This document shows positions 15,206-23,651 of a stretch of DNA of 37,870 nt, piece by piece. The stretch is from Pontiellaceae bacterium B12227 (GTDB lineage: Bacteria > Verrucomicrobiota > Kiritimatiellia > Kiritimatiellales > Pontiellaceae). The stretch lies in contig JAROAZ010000039.1 in the NCBI GenBank assembly GCA_029432775.1, forward strand, positions 1 to 37,870. Direction: 5' to 3'. Under the pieces are notes generated by a model. That model was not told where the DNA came from. It did not search any database and saw only the letters and a list, made by a program, of their open reading frames with translations. Position numbers and translations under genes: made by a program. Each line of letters opens with the position of its first letter. Position 1 is the first letter of the stretch.

Positions 15206-16564
15206 TTGTGGGATGGGAATTTAGTGGCATCAACACTCTTATTGATAATCTTTTTAATTGGTGGGGTCGTCTTCCTGCGAGCTTTTCGTTCCTATGACGG
15301 CGTCTTACAGTTTCCGTTCTTGATGACCTGTGATCTTCTCTTTTTTCTAGGGCCGCAACTGTATTATATCTCGAACCATGTGCAGGTTTTTGAGAAATAT
15401 GACCCGGGTGCACTCTCCCTTTATTTGGGGGTGACCCTGTTGTTTTATTTGGCAGCGATTGCGGGGTATCACAGTCCTGTACAAAGGTTTAAAATTCCGA
15501 ATTTCATTTTTAATGAAAATAAGATGATTATCGGATTGTATGGACTGATTCTGATTTCAATTTATGGAAAGGTAAAGCTGGCCGGATTATCAGAAGAACT
15601 TACAGCCTCTTCACAGTGGACCGGGCTTCCTGTGAGATATCTATTTTTTGCCTCGGTTGGCACACTATGTATACCCTTGGGAATTATTCTATTTTTTAAA
15701 TATAGGCGGAGCATCATTCTGCCAGCCTTGGGAATGGAAGTTTTAAGTGCACTTTCTATGATTGTCTTCGGTGGAAGGCGTTCTCCCGCCGCTTTTCTTG
15801 CAATTATGGTGCTGACGGGGTTGTGGTTTGCCCGGCGCATTAAGATTTCCCGTTTAGCCATCGTTGGGGGTGGCATTGTATTTTTTATGTTTGTGATGAA
15901 CGTCGGAACCTATCGGCATCTCGTCAACACAGATAGTCCAGATAAGTGGAGTAAAATCACAAGCGAAGTTTTTGACATAAAGAAAACCATAAAGAAGTTT
16001 GCAAAGAAGGAGGGTTCCAAAAGCTCCTCCAGTTACGTTGACGGATTGAACGGGGTGCTTTCCGTTGCTGCCGTAAGTGAAACGTTGAAATTTGATTATG
16101 GTGTCGTGCTTTGGAATCAAGTCATTTCCCGATGGGTTCCCGGTCAGTTAATAGGGCGGGGGTTGAAGAAATCGCTGATGCTCGATGTGAATACCTGTAA
16201 TAAAACATTATACGATCATTATGGTTATAAGCTTAAGGCGGGGACTTGCATGCCGGGGTATGCCGAAATATTTGGATCCTTCGGGTTTTTAGGTTTTATC
16301 TTTATGTATCTGGCGGGGCGACTGACTCGCATGGTTTGGGAGCAATCTATGGCAGGCAATCTGGTCGCTCAGATTGCCCATTTTGCACTTGCTCCAATGT
16401 ATTTAAGGTTCGGTGGTGGAGGGATCTGGTTGCTGATAACCGGTCTAGGTTTTTGGGCCATATTTTTATTCCCCATTCTGTGGTGGGCAAAGGAAAAGAA
16501 ATTGGATCCACATACGATTATTGCAATTGATCCGGTTCCCGCTCCGGGGCATTCAACAAAGTGA
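15206..16564 (+). CDS. wzy: O-antigen/EPS polymerase (Wzy-like)
   Basis: As drawn from TTG 15206 this is 452 residues with about ten membrane helices and a large loop in the second half (~230-330), the layout of oligosaccharide-repeat polymerases. GGRRSPAAF and a C-terminal FGGGGIWLL are the most distinctive stretches. It joins flipped repeat units in the periplasm. The start is unclear: GTG 15224 is an alternative. The frame is open back to 15128, encoding a plausible polar N-terminus (SESIEEDQPLELSSPKDSAEH) without any ATG, GTG or TTG before 15206. A GTG at 15114 just after the wzx stop is in another frame, so a one-base indel may hide the real start. Confidence 0.8.
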   Translation: MWDGNLVASTLLLIIFLIGGVVFLRAFRSYDGVLQFPFLMTCDLLFFLGPQLYYISNHVQVFEKYDPGALSLYLGVTLLFYLAAIAGYHSPVQRFKIPNFIFNENKMIIGLYGLILISIYGKVKLAGLSEELTASSQWTGLPVRYLFFASVGTLCIPLGIILFFKYRRSIILPALGMEVLSALSMIVFGGRRSPAAFLAIMVLTGLWFARRIKISRLAIVGGGIVFFMFVMNVGTYRHLVNTDSPDKWSKITSEVFDIKKTIKKFAKKEGSKSSSSYVDGLNGVLSVAAVSETLKFDYGVVLWNQVISRWVPGQLIGRGLKKSLMLDVNTCNKTLYDHYGYKLKAGTCMPGYAEIFGSFGFLGFIFMYLAGRLTRMVWEQSMAGNLVAQIAHFALAPMYLRFGGGGIWLLITGLGFWAIFLFPILWWAKEKKLDPHTIIAIDPVPAPGHSTK

Positions 16565-16664
16565 GCATGATAATTGCTATTACTATCAAATTGCTTATAC
16601 CGTTGAAAATTTAGAGGAATCTAGAACCGTTGGCATCACTCATATGGTTCTATAAGGCTTAACT

Positions 16665-17807
16665 ATGAGAATTTTATATTTTGGGTATCCGTCAGGTTCC
16701 GGCAAAGCTCCTCATCAGGAGATGGCAGCGATACACCTTGCCCGGCAAGGGTATTCGGTTGATCACATTTGCTGGGGTGGGAAGGCTGATGATCATTCGT
16801 TTGAGGTGAATAACCTGGTTTATCTGCCTCAGCCCAAAAAAGGTATTCTATCGGCATTTAGCCTTCTGTTGCGCCTGGTTCGGATTTTAAGTCTGCAACG
16901 AGAGTATGATGTAATTTACGTGCAGGGAGCCCAGCAGACTCCTTTTCTATTTTGGCTACCTTTTATAAGACGAAAAATTCGAATCGTTTATCACACGCAG
17001 GATTATCTGGAACCAGGTCGGCATCGTTTCTATGAAAGGTTTGAGCGGAGGTTGGCTCGCAATGCCCACTATGTTATTTCCAATGAGGTTAACCGAGCCC
17101 GGTTTTTAAAGAGCCACTATGGGCTCGCAGAGATGCCTATTGTTCTGCGGACTGCGTTGCCGGAATGGTGGCCGATCCCGGAGCGCTCAGACGAACTGCG
17201 AAGAGAGATTCTCTCCCAGAGTGAAGTGGCGGATCCGGAACGAGCGGTGGTGATTGTTTCCGGGGGTCCATACCGGGCGGACCGCATGTCGTCACAATTG
17301 GTAGAAGCTTTTGCTCGGTTGCCGGAAAACTATGTCCTGGTTTTCAATGGTCCAGCGATGGAGCCGGGCAGAGAGTGCCGAGCTGCCTGCGAGCAGAAGA
17401 TGAAGGAACTTGGTATTGCTGAACGAATTGTATTCCGCGGGGGACTTAGCTTTAAGCAGCTACTTGCCTTGTACAGCATAGGAGAAATAGGGGTGTTGTT
17501 ATATCCGAATGAAGGGATAGGACATTTTTACCAGTGCCCAGGCCGGTTCTCTGAATATTTGCGGGGCGGCCTTTCGCTGATTTCCAGCGATTTCCCGGGT
17601 CTGGAACTTTTAACTATAAAATATAATCTGGGCGCGGTGTGCGATCCTGAGGCTCCCGAGTCTATTGCAACAGCAATACAGAGGGTTGGGGAGCTGGCTA
17701 AGAACCGGCGGGCGGGAATTATAGAGCTGTCAGAAAAAGAGTTTGTATATGAACGGGGTGCTAAAGTACTGATTGATATACTGGAGGGAGCTTATGAGCA
17801 CAAATAA
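16665..17807 (+). CDS. glycosyltransferase, GT4-like
   Basis: The product is 380 residues. ATG 16665 follows AAGG. It has the GT-B layout. The N-terminal Rossmann half starts MRILYFGYPSGSGKAPHQEMAAIHLA and holds DVIYVQG and RIVYHTQDYLEPG. The C-terminal half has VVIVSGGPYRADRM and LYPNEGIGHFYQCPGRFSEYL, which takes the place of the usual EX7E loop. It transfers one sugar in EPS repeat assembly at the inner membrane; donor and linkage cannot be read from sequence. It overlaps the next glycosyltransferase by 14 bases. Confidence 0.85.
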   Translation: MRILYFGYPSGSGKAPHQEMAAIHLARQGYSVDHICWGGKADDHSFEVNNLVYLPQPKKGILSAFSLLLRLVRILSLQREYDVIYVQGAQQTPFLFWLPFIRRKIRIVYHTQDYLEPGRHRFYERFERRLARNAHYVISNEVNRARFLKSHYGLAEMPIVLRTALPEWWPIPERSDELRREILSQSEVADPERAVVIVSGGPYRADRMSSQLVEAFARLPENYVLVFNGPAMEPGRECRAACEQKMKELGIAERIVFRGGLSFKQLLALYSIGEIGVLLYPNEGIGHFYQCPGRFSEYLRGGLSLISSDFPGLELLTIKYNLGAVCDPEAPESIATAIQRVGELAKNRRAGIIELSEKEFVYERGAKVLIDILEGAYEHK

Positions 17808-18996
17808 CCCCGAGCTGCCTATGGCCAAAGTAGTGGTCGCCCAGCGTGGTGCTCGGCACCGTTATTCTATTCCCCGACTGTTGGAAAATGCAAATATGCT
17901 GGAAGCGCTGTATACGGATTCCTGTGCATATAGTCTTGCTGGGAAGCTTGCCTGCAGGCTGGGGGCCCTGGGGCTCAAACGTTCAAATGCGCTGGCAGCC
18001 CGTGTGCCGGAAAAAATTCCTGCCAATAAAGTTTTTTCGTCAGACCGGCCTCTGGTCTCTTCATTATCCAAAGGATTAATTTCTCCCGACATGAGTAGTG
18101 CTTACAAACACTGGGGATTACAAGGGGCCAATGTTGTTTACAGTATGTATGGGGAAGAACTGGATTTCCTTCGTTGGGCAAAATCTGAAGGAGCCAAAAT
18201 CATAGTTGATGTATTCATCAGCCCGCTTTCAAATCAGGTGGTACTCGATGAGCAGGTGAATTTTGACACTCCAAGTCGATTTCGGGTAGAACCTTCAGAA
18301 TGCGATTATTCTGCCGACCGAGGAGTTGGGGCTTTCGCGCCTTTTGCCGATATCCTGTTGTGCCCTTCAGAATGGGTTGCTTCCGGGGTAAGAAAGTTTG
18401 TTCCGGAATATGCCCATAAGATTAGAATCGTTCCGTATGGTTCTAGTCTACATCCAAAAAGTCAGGTGGGGGACAATCTGGGGCGCATATTATTTGCCGG
18501 GCGTGATCCGCTCCGCAAAGGTCTTCCGTATTTAGCAGAAGCAGTACACGGGCTTCGTCAGTCCGGTATTAAGCTGGATGTGCGTATTGCAGGGCTAGAG
18601 CGGCAGGAATGCGACTGGTTCCCTCATTTTAAAGAACTGAACTATCTGGGTTTGGTTGAAATGAATAAAATGGGCGATGAATTTGCCCGAGCGGATGCAT
18701 TTGTGCTGCCGTCGCTATCTGAAGGGCAGGCAGGAGTATTACTCGAAGCCTTATCGTATGGGTGCCCGGTCATTGCCACCAAAGAATCCGGCGTTGATTT
18801 AACCAATAACGAAAATGGGATATTGGTGAATGCAGGATCGGCGAGTCAGCTTGAAGCTGCGATTTCTCAGATTATACAGGATCGTTCTCTGCGGGCTCAG
18901 TTATCTCGCAATGGGAAGTCCTTTTTTGAGCAGAATTTTTCTATGAACATGTGGCAGGAGCGGCTGATACAAGTTGTTCTTGAACTCCAGAGTTAG
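17794..18996 (+). CDS. glycosyltransferase family 4
   Basis: The product is 400 residues. ATG 17794 is chosen because GGAGGG sits eight bases before it; an in-frame ATG at 17773 lies deeper in the previous gene. The C-terminal domain is typical GT4: RILFAGRDPLRKGLPYLAEA, then PSLSEGQAGVLLEAL, which gives the EX7E pair, then GCPVIATKESGVDL. The N-terminal half is more divergent (RHRYSIPRLLE). It is one of nine glycosyltransferases of the locus, translationally coupled to the one upstream. Confidence 0.9.
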   Translation: MSTNNPELPMAKVVVAQRGARHRYSIPRLLENANMLEALYTDSCAYSLAGKLACRLGALGLKRSNALAARVPEKIPANKVFSSDRPLVSSLSKGLISPDMSSAYKHWGLQGANVVYSMYGEELDFLRWAKSEGAKIIVDVFISPLSNQVVLDEQVNFDTPSRFRVEPSECDYSADRGVGAFAPFADILLCPSEWVASGVRKFVPEYAHKIRIVPYGSSLHPKSQVGDNLGRILFAGRDPLRKGLPYLAEAVHGLRQSGIKLDVRIAGLERQECDWFPHFKELNYLGLVEMNKMGDEFARADAFVLPSLSEGQAGVLLEALSYGCPVIATKESGVDLTNNENGILVNAGSASQLEAAISQIIQDRSLRAQLSRNGKSFFEQNFSMNMWQERLIQVVLELQS

Positions 18997-19007
18997 GGAC
19001 CTATTTA

Positions 19008-20159
19008 ATGAATTCCAATAAACAAGAGAGAGATGGGGCGGGAAAATCAGTAGCGGTTATCACATTTCATTCATGGATAAACGGAAATCTGAATTATGGT
19101 GCAAGCCTGCAGGCCTATGCCCTTTGTAAAGCGGTTAACCAACTGGGCCATTCCGTTGAACTCATAGATTATATACCGGAAGTGATTGGCACAGAGTCTA
19201 AACTGAAGAATATCTATCGTAGGATCTTTAGATTTTTCATCTCACGAAAGGTTCCTAGAAATAAAAGAATCGGATTTCAGGATTTCATCAATAAATACTG
19301 CTTTTTGGGGAAGCGAAAATATCGGAGTTTAGACGCATTGGTTCATAATCCCCCTGCTGCGGAGGTTTATGTATCGGGCAGCGACCAGGTATGGAATACC
19401 AGGATCTTTCACGGCTCATTATTTCCTGCATTCTTTCTGGGATTCGGTCCTGCCTCCAAAAAAAGAGTTTCGTACGCAAGCAGTTTTGGAACACATGCTC
19501 CTGATCTGCGCCTCAAAAGTGAAATAAGTAATTTGCTGAAGCAGTTTTCTGCGATTGCGGTACGTGAAAACAGTGGCATAGAAGTGGTTGAAACGATGCT
19601 GGGAGATGAGACCTCTGTTACCTCAGTTTTAGACCCGACTCTCTTGCTTCAGGATTACGAAGATATCTCAGAGTCGATGAATACAGAGGGTATGTTGTTA
19701 GCCTATTTGTTTAAACCGACCGAAGAGGATATTGAGCTGCTTCGGCAGACAGCCAAACGGCTTTTGCTAAAGCCTAGTTTGATCTGGGACAACAGGATGG
19801 AAGAATTTAAAGGAATTGAGCTGATTGAGTGTAATTCGCCCTCCCAGTGGCTAGGCGCAATGAAAAATGCTGATTCGATTATAACCAATTCATTTCATGG
19901 AACTGTTTTTTCTGTTTTATTTGAGCATCCTTTTGTTAGTTTGTTAGGACATGACAAAGAAGTTGCAAATAGAAATACCCGAGTGCTTGATCTGGTATCC
20001 AAGCTGGGCGTGGAAAATAATTCCACCGTTCAGCGGGATGTGGATGTTTGGTTGAATGTGCTGAAACAACCGATTTCCTGGTCTGAAGTGAATGAACGGT
20101 TGTCCAGGGAGCGGGATATCTCTTTGAAATATTTACAGGGTGCAATTCAGGCTGGATGA
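19008..20159 (+). CDS. polysaccharide pyruvyl transferase family protein
   Basis: The product is 383 residues, with ATG 19008 following AGGGA. Family features (PF04230, CsaB/WcaK type): NLNYGASLQAYALCKAV near the start, YVSGSDQVWN at ~117-126, KRVSYASSFG, a central AVRENSGIEVVE, LDPTLLL, and the C-terminal ADSIITNSFHGTVFSVLF. It is expected to place a pyruvate ketal from phosphoenolpyruvate on a sugar of the repeat, adding negative charge. It starts 11 bases after the preceding glycosyltransferase. Confidence 0.9.
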   Translation: MNSNKQERDGAGKSVAVITFHSWINGNLNYGASLQAYALCKAVNQLGHSVELIDYIPEVIGTESKLKNIYRRIFRFFISRKVPRNKRIGFQDFINKYCFLGKRKYRSLDALVHNPPAAEVYVSGSDQVWNTRIFHGSLFPAFFLGFGPASKKRVSYASSFGTHAPDLRLKSEISNLLKQFSAIAVRENSGIEVVETMLGDETSVTSVLDPTLLLQDYEDISESMNTEGMLLAYLFKPTEEDIELLRQTAKRLLLKPSLIWDNRMEEFKGIELIECNSPSQWLGAMKNADSIITNSFHGTVFSVLFEHPFVSLLGHDKEVANRNTRVLDLVSKLGVENNSTVQRDVDVWLNVLKQPISWSEVNERLSRERDISLKYLQGAIQAG

Positions 20160-20240
20160 ACTGGTTATGAAAATCTTTAGTAGGATATTAATTCGTAATA
20201 GCTACATGCCATTTCATTTACGAAAAGGAGTTACAAGATA

Positions 20241-21131
20241 ATGAGTCTTCCTAGTGTTTCTATCTTCATTGTCACCTATCTGGATTCCGAGGAACGGTGC
20301 CGGGTATTGGAGGCAACCTGTCGGAATGCTTTGCAGCAAAGATACCCCAATTTTGAAGTGGTGGTGTCCGATAATGCAGGCCCCATCTCTGCCGAAGAGG
20401 CGTTGGCATCAATCTCGGACCCGAGGCTGACCATTTTCAGGAATGAGGAAAATTTGGGTATGGCCGGCAATATGAATCTCTGTATTGAACGATGTAAACA
20501 CGAGATCATTAAAATGAATTGTGATGATGATTTGCTGCACCCTGATTTCCTTTCCGTAACAGTTCCGTGGGTGGATGACGAAACGCTCGTAGTTACAGAG
20601 ATGGAAAAATATATTATTGGAACCCATCCAGAGGGAATGGATCGTGATGTTTCAAGAGACCCCGATATAGTTACCAGAGAACCGGGATATCGGCGTGACT
20701 TCTGGCGAATCACTTATGATGCCTTACCAGGCGATACACTTTTTACAAAAAAACTCCATCGCTCGTTGGGGGGCTATCAATCCGGTTCCGGAGTTTGTGA
20801 TTGGGATTTTGCTGTACGGGCCCGCATGCATAAAAAGGTTTTGAATATAAGGGAAATACTTTGTTTTCAGGGGGTTTGGGATTCCAGTTTGACGGAAAAG
20901 ATTCTGAAAACGAAACCTTACTATTTTATTACGTCCGGTCTATTCACAAAGTTTAACCTCCTGAGTGAGGGTTCATTTAGTTTTCCGCAACGCCTGCATC
21001 TTTATGGAACACTGTTTTTTCAGTTGATTTTTGCCGGTCTCAGATGCATTCGAAATCTCCACCAACCTGCATATCGCAGTGGTTTTAAGGTATATTGGTC
21101 CAGTTTGCTCGGAAGCAATCAGGCGCAGTAA
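20241..21131 (+). CDS. glycosyltransferase family 2
   Basis: The product is 296 residues, with ATG 20241 after AAGGAG. It has a GT-A fold: SIFIVTYLDSEE at the N-terminus, FEVVVSDNAG, NLGMAGNMNLCIE and NCDDDLLHPDFL at ~94-105, which supplies the metal-binding aspartates. Further on are GDTLFTKKLHRSLGGYQ and a C-terminal hydrophobic stretch (LFFQLIFAGLRCI) that may bind the membrane. It is the last gene of the run that starts with wzx; 316 bases of AT-rich sequence follow. Confidence 0.9.
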   Translation: MSLPSVSIFIVTYLDSEERCRVLEATCRNALQQRYPNFEVVVSDNAGPISAEEALASISDPRLTIFRNEENLGMAGNMNLCIERCKHEIIKMNCDDDLLHPDFLSVTVPWVDDETLVVTEMEKYIIGTHPEGMDRDVSRDPDIVTREPGYRRDFWRITYDALPGDTLFTKKLHRSLGGYQSGSGVCDWDFAVRARMHKKVLNIREILCFQGVWDSSLTEKILKTKPYYFITSGLFTKFNLLSEGSFSFPQRLHLYGTLFFQLIFAGLRCIRNLHQPAYRSGFKVYWSSLLGSNQAQ

Positions 21132-21447
21132 CATTGTGGTTAATAGACTTAAAGATATAAAAAATATCTTATCCTGTATTGTGTGTGTTTAATTAAAAAA
21201 TCTTTTCTTAATAGATATTTGAGGGTGGCCAAGCATTTCCTTGCAGACAGAAAATCACGCGAAATCGTTCATATGCCTATCGTAAGAAATAATGTTCTGA
21301 AATATGATTAAGAACATTTGGAACAATAGTTGCTATCTATCCTATCGGTTAAATATGATGCGGTATTTTCATAAGCGTAAGTAGATTCAGTTAATTCCGT
21401 ATTATCACAAGATAAAATATACTAGATAACAATTTTCAGGCTGATTT
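21132..21447. other. 316-base intergenic region with internal promoter
   Basis: It is strongly AT-rich and has no gene. An A/T-only hairpin (AAGATAT/ATATCTT near 21152-21170) lacks a T-tail and is a doubtful terminator. A sigma-54-like promoter lies at 21319-21334. Confidence 0.6.
21319..21334 (+). promoter_or_regulatory. sigma-54 (-24/-12) type promoter
   Basis: TGGAACAATAGTTGCT has GG at 21320-21321, GC at 21332-21333, ten bases between, and a perfect TTGCT. The predicted start is near 21345, 103 bases before ATG 21448. It would drive the 16-gene run to 36482. Confidence 0.65.
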
Positions 21448-22578
21448 ATGAATGTTCTGTCACACGTCCATATCCACCGAATTCCTAACCCTTCAGGGGT
21501 CGGGAGGGTGATTGACCAAATGCTTTTGACACATGCCGATTGCTTTCCTGAAACTGATCACCGAATGTTGGTTTCCGGTAAACTATATGATGGGGTTTGC
21601 TCTCAGCTTTCTGATTTCTGGCAGAATCAATCATATGTCACTCATGCACTGCCAACATCTTTGCAGCAGGCCATCTGGATATGGGGCAATAAGCCGGTTG
21701 CCGAACGTTATTGGCCGGAGGTGGACGTGGTCTATTGTCCGGCTGAATCTTATGTTCCGACAAAAAAAGCAAAGCAGGTGTGTACCATTCATGATGTTGC
21801 CGGTTTCGAGCCGGATCTTTATCCCCAGGATCGAGATAGACGTTGGCATTGTCGAAAATGGAGATCTCTTTTTAGGCAGATGGAACTGCATGCCGATGCA
21901 GTCGTTACCGTATCCCGCTTTTCTGCCGAACGAATTGCTCACTTTTTCCCGAGATTGGAAAATAAGCTGAAAGTGATCTATAATGCCCCCCATAGTGGGT
22001 TTGGAGATAAGGTTGAGGGTTCGCTGAAGAGCGAAGTAGACGAATTAAGCAATGGAATGCCCTATATTCTGGTGCCCGGTGGACTTTCTTTGCGGAAGAA
22101 TGCAGAAGTGATTCTGGAAGCAATTCCCCAATTGGCCAGTCAATTGCCGGATGTGAAACTGATTATTGCCGGATCGAACGGCCAGACCTATCTTGATCAG
22201 CTGAACTCAATAAAGCATGAAAATGTTGTTCTGGCGGGATACGTGTCTGACGAGCTGCTCAATGCTCTCTATCACCAGGCTGCAGTGGTCTGGTTCCCTT
22301 CCCGGTATGAAGGATTCGGGATGCCTGTTATCGAGGCAATGGCGACTGGAGCTCCGGTTGTGGCCAGCAATGCCGCCTCCGTGCCTGAAGTGGCAGGCGA
22401 AGTCGCAACACTGTGCGATATGGATCGTTCGAGTGAGCATGTGGAGGCCCTTCTTTCCGTAGTGAATTCCGGCCTGAGTCGAAACGAAGACGGCCGTGAG
22501 CGCTCCAGGAAGCAGGCGGCACAGTTTACGTGGAAGTCATCGGCGCAAACTCTCGAAACCATTTTTCAGGCCCTGTAA
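21448..22578 (+). CDS. glycosyltransferase family 4, mannosyltransferase-like
   Basis: The product is 376 residues from ATG 21448. N-terminal domain: SHVHIHRIPNPSGVGRVID and VVYCPAESYVP, then CTIHDVAGFEPDLYP and ADAVVTVSRFSAERI. C-terminal domain: ILVPGGLSLRKNAEVILEA, and SRYEGFGMPVIEAMATGAPVVASNAASVPEVAG, here cited in part, with EX7E at EGFGMPVIE. This is the WbdA/WbaZ-like type often found to move mannose or a similar sugar, but the donor is not decidable. It heads the long downstream operon. Confidence 0.92.
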   Translation: MNVLSHVHIHRIPNPSGVGRVIDQMLLTHADCFPETDHRMLVSGKLYDGVCSQLSDFWQNQSYVTHALPTSLQQAIWIWGNKPVAERYWPEVDVVYCPAESYVPTKKAKQVCTIHDVAGFEPDLYPQDRDRRWHCRKWRSLFRQMELHADAVVTVSRFSAERIAHFFPRLENKLKVIYNAPHSGFGDKVEGSLKSEVDELSNGMPYILVPGGLSLRKNAEVILEAIPQLASQLPDVKLIIAGSNGQTYLDQLNSIKHENVVLAGYVSDELLNALYHQAAVVWFPSRYEGFGMPVIEAMATGAPVVASNAASVPEVAGEVATLCDMDRSSEHVEALLSVVNSGLSRNEDGRERSRKQAAQFTWKSSAQTLETIFQAL

Positions 22579-22580
22579 AT

Positions 22581-23651
22581 ATGATTGTTGTCTGCGATAT
22601 AAACGAAGTTTGGCGTAAAAAGCCATTCGCTGCATTGGCGGAAAAAAAGGGGGTGCTTGGGGTGTCGCCGCGAGACTGGTTCGTGGCCCGTCGGCAGGGA
22701 AAGCTTCAGGCCTTGGAAGGGGCATTGCACTTGTTTTCTGTGGTACTGCCACCGAGCTGGGCGTCTCGTCTGTCGGGACTTGGCCAACGCATACTCTGGA
22801 AAAAAATTGTCCGGAAATGTAAAGCTCTCGATAAGCCGATTGATGCATTGGTTGTCACCAGTCCGCACTATCTTCCCATGCTTTCCATGATTCCCAACGA
22901 TCTCAAAACAATCTATTATGCATCCGATGACTACCGAAGTTACGAGGGATGGGGAGGGGTCGCCGCGCTGGAAAAAAAACTCGTTGAACGGGTTGACCAT
23001 TCTTTCTTTGTCTCGGACGGGCTCATGCAGCGAGCCCGAAAAGAATACGGCGTAGATTCTGCCAGATTGTCTGTCAGTATGAACGCCACGGAAGAACGGT
23101 TTTTTCCACCTTTCGGAGATTTGCCGGGAACGCCGCCCGAAGGTGAACTGCAACGACCGATCGCCGGGGTGGTCGGTGGCATCAATGACCGGCTTGATTT
23201 TAATATTCTAAAACATTGTGCAGAACTGCCAGGCCTTGGAACGCTGTTGCTTGTCGGGCCGTTACCGGCTGAACCGTCGGCGGAACTTCAGGCGTTGCTG
23301 GACCATCCCAAATGCGTGTCGGTCGGGCGGCAGCCGCACGAAACGATTCATAAGTGGTTCCAATGCCTGGATGTCGGGCTGATTCCATATGTGTCGTCCG
23401 AGTTTAACCGCATGTGTTCGCCGATGCGCCTGTTCGATCATCTGGCCAGTGGTGCTCCTGTGGTGGCCACGCGGGCATGTGATCAGTGCGGAGCTTTTGG
23501 GAAACGTGTATCGGTATGTGTAAGCGCCGAAGATTTTGCAGAAGCGGTTCAGCGGCGCGTCGGAGATTCTTTCGGCCGTTGCGAAGGAATTGTCTGGGAA
23601 GACCGGGCTGCGGAAATGGTAAAGCTCATGGAGGGTCTGGACATTGCTTAA
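22581..23651 (+). CDS. glycosyltransferase, TuaH/GT4-like
   Basis: The product is 356 residues. ATG 22581 lies two bases after the previous stop; an in-frame ATG at 22530 is inside that gene and less likely. Features: IDALVVTSPHYLPML, then TIYYASDDYRSYEGW, DHSFFVSDGLMQRA, AGVVGGINDRLDFNIL, and SEFNRMCSPMRLFDHLASGAPVVAT near the end. This SP(M/K)RLF.(H/Y)LA ending is typical of the TuaH-like group, which lacks a classic EX7E. GC-rich codons set it and the next gene apart from the AT-richer genes before them. Confidence 0.85.
   Translation: MIVVCDINEVWRKKPFAALAEKKGVLGVSPRDWFVARRQGKLQALEGALHLFSVVLPPSWASRLSGLGQRILWKKIVRKCKALDKPIDALVVTSPHYLPMLSMIPNDLKTIYYASDDYRSYEGWGGVAALEKKLVERVDHSFFVSDGLMQRARKEYGVDSARLSVSMNATEERFFPPFGDLPGTPPEGELQRPIAGVVGGINDRLDFNILKHCAELPGLGTLLLVGPLPAEPSAELQALLDHPKCVSVGRQPHETIHKWFQCLDVGLIPYVSSEFNRMCSPMRLFDHLASGAPVVATRACDQCGAFGKRVSVCVSAEDFAEAVQRRVGDSFGRCEGIVWEDRAAEMVKLMEGLDIA

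Noticed and set aside
16632..16650. TGGCATC before 16665 as another sigma-54 promoter
   Set aside because: The -12 half is TATG at the required distance, without GC; it does not fit the pattern of the four accepted sites.
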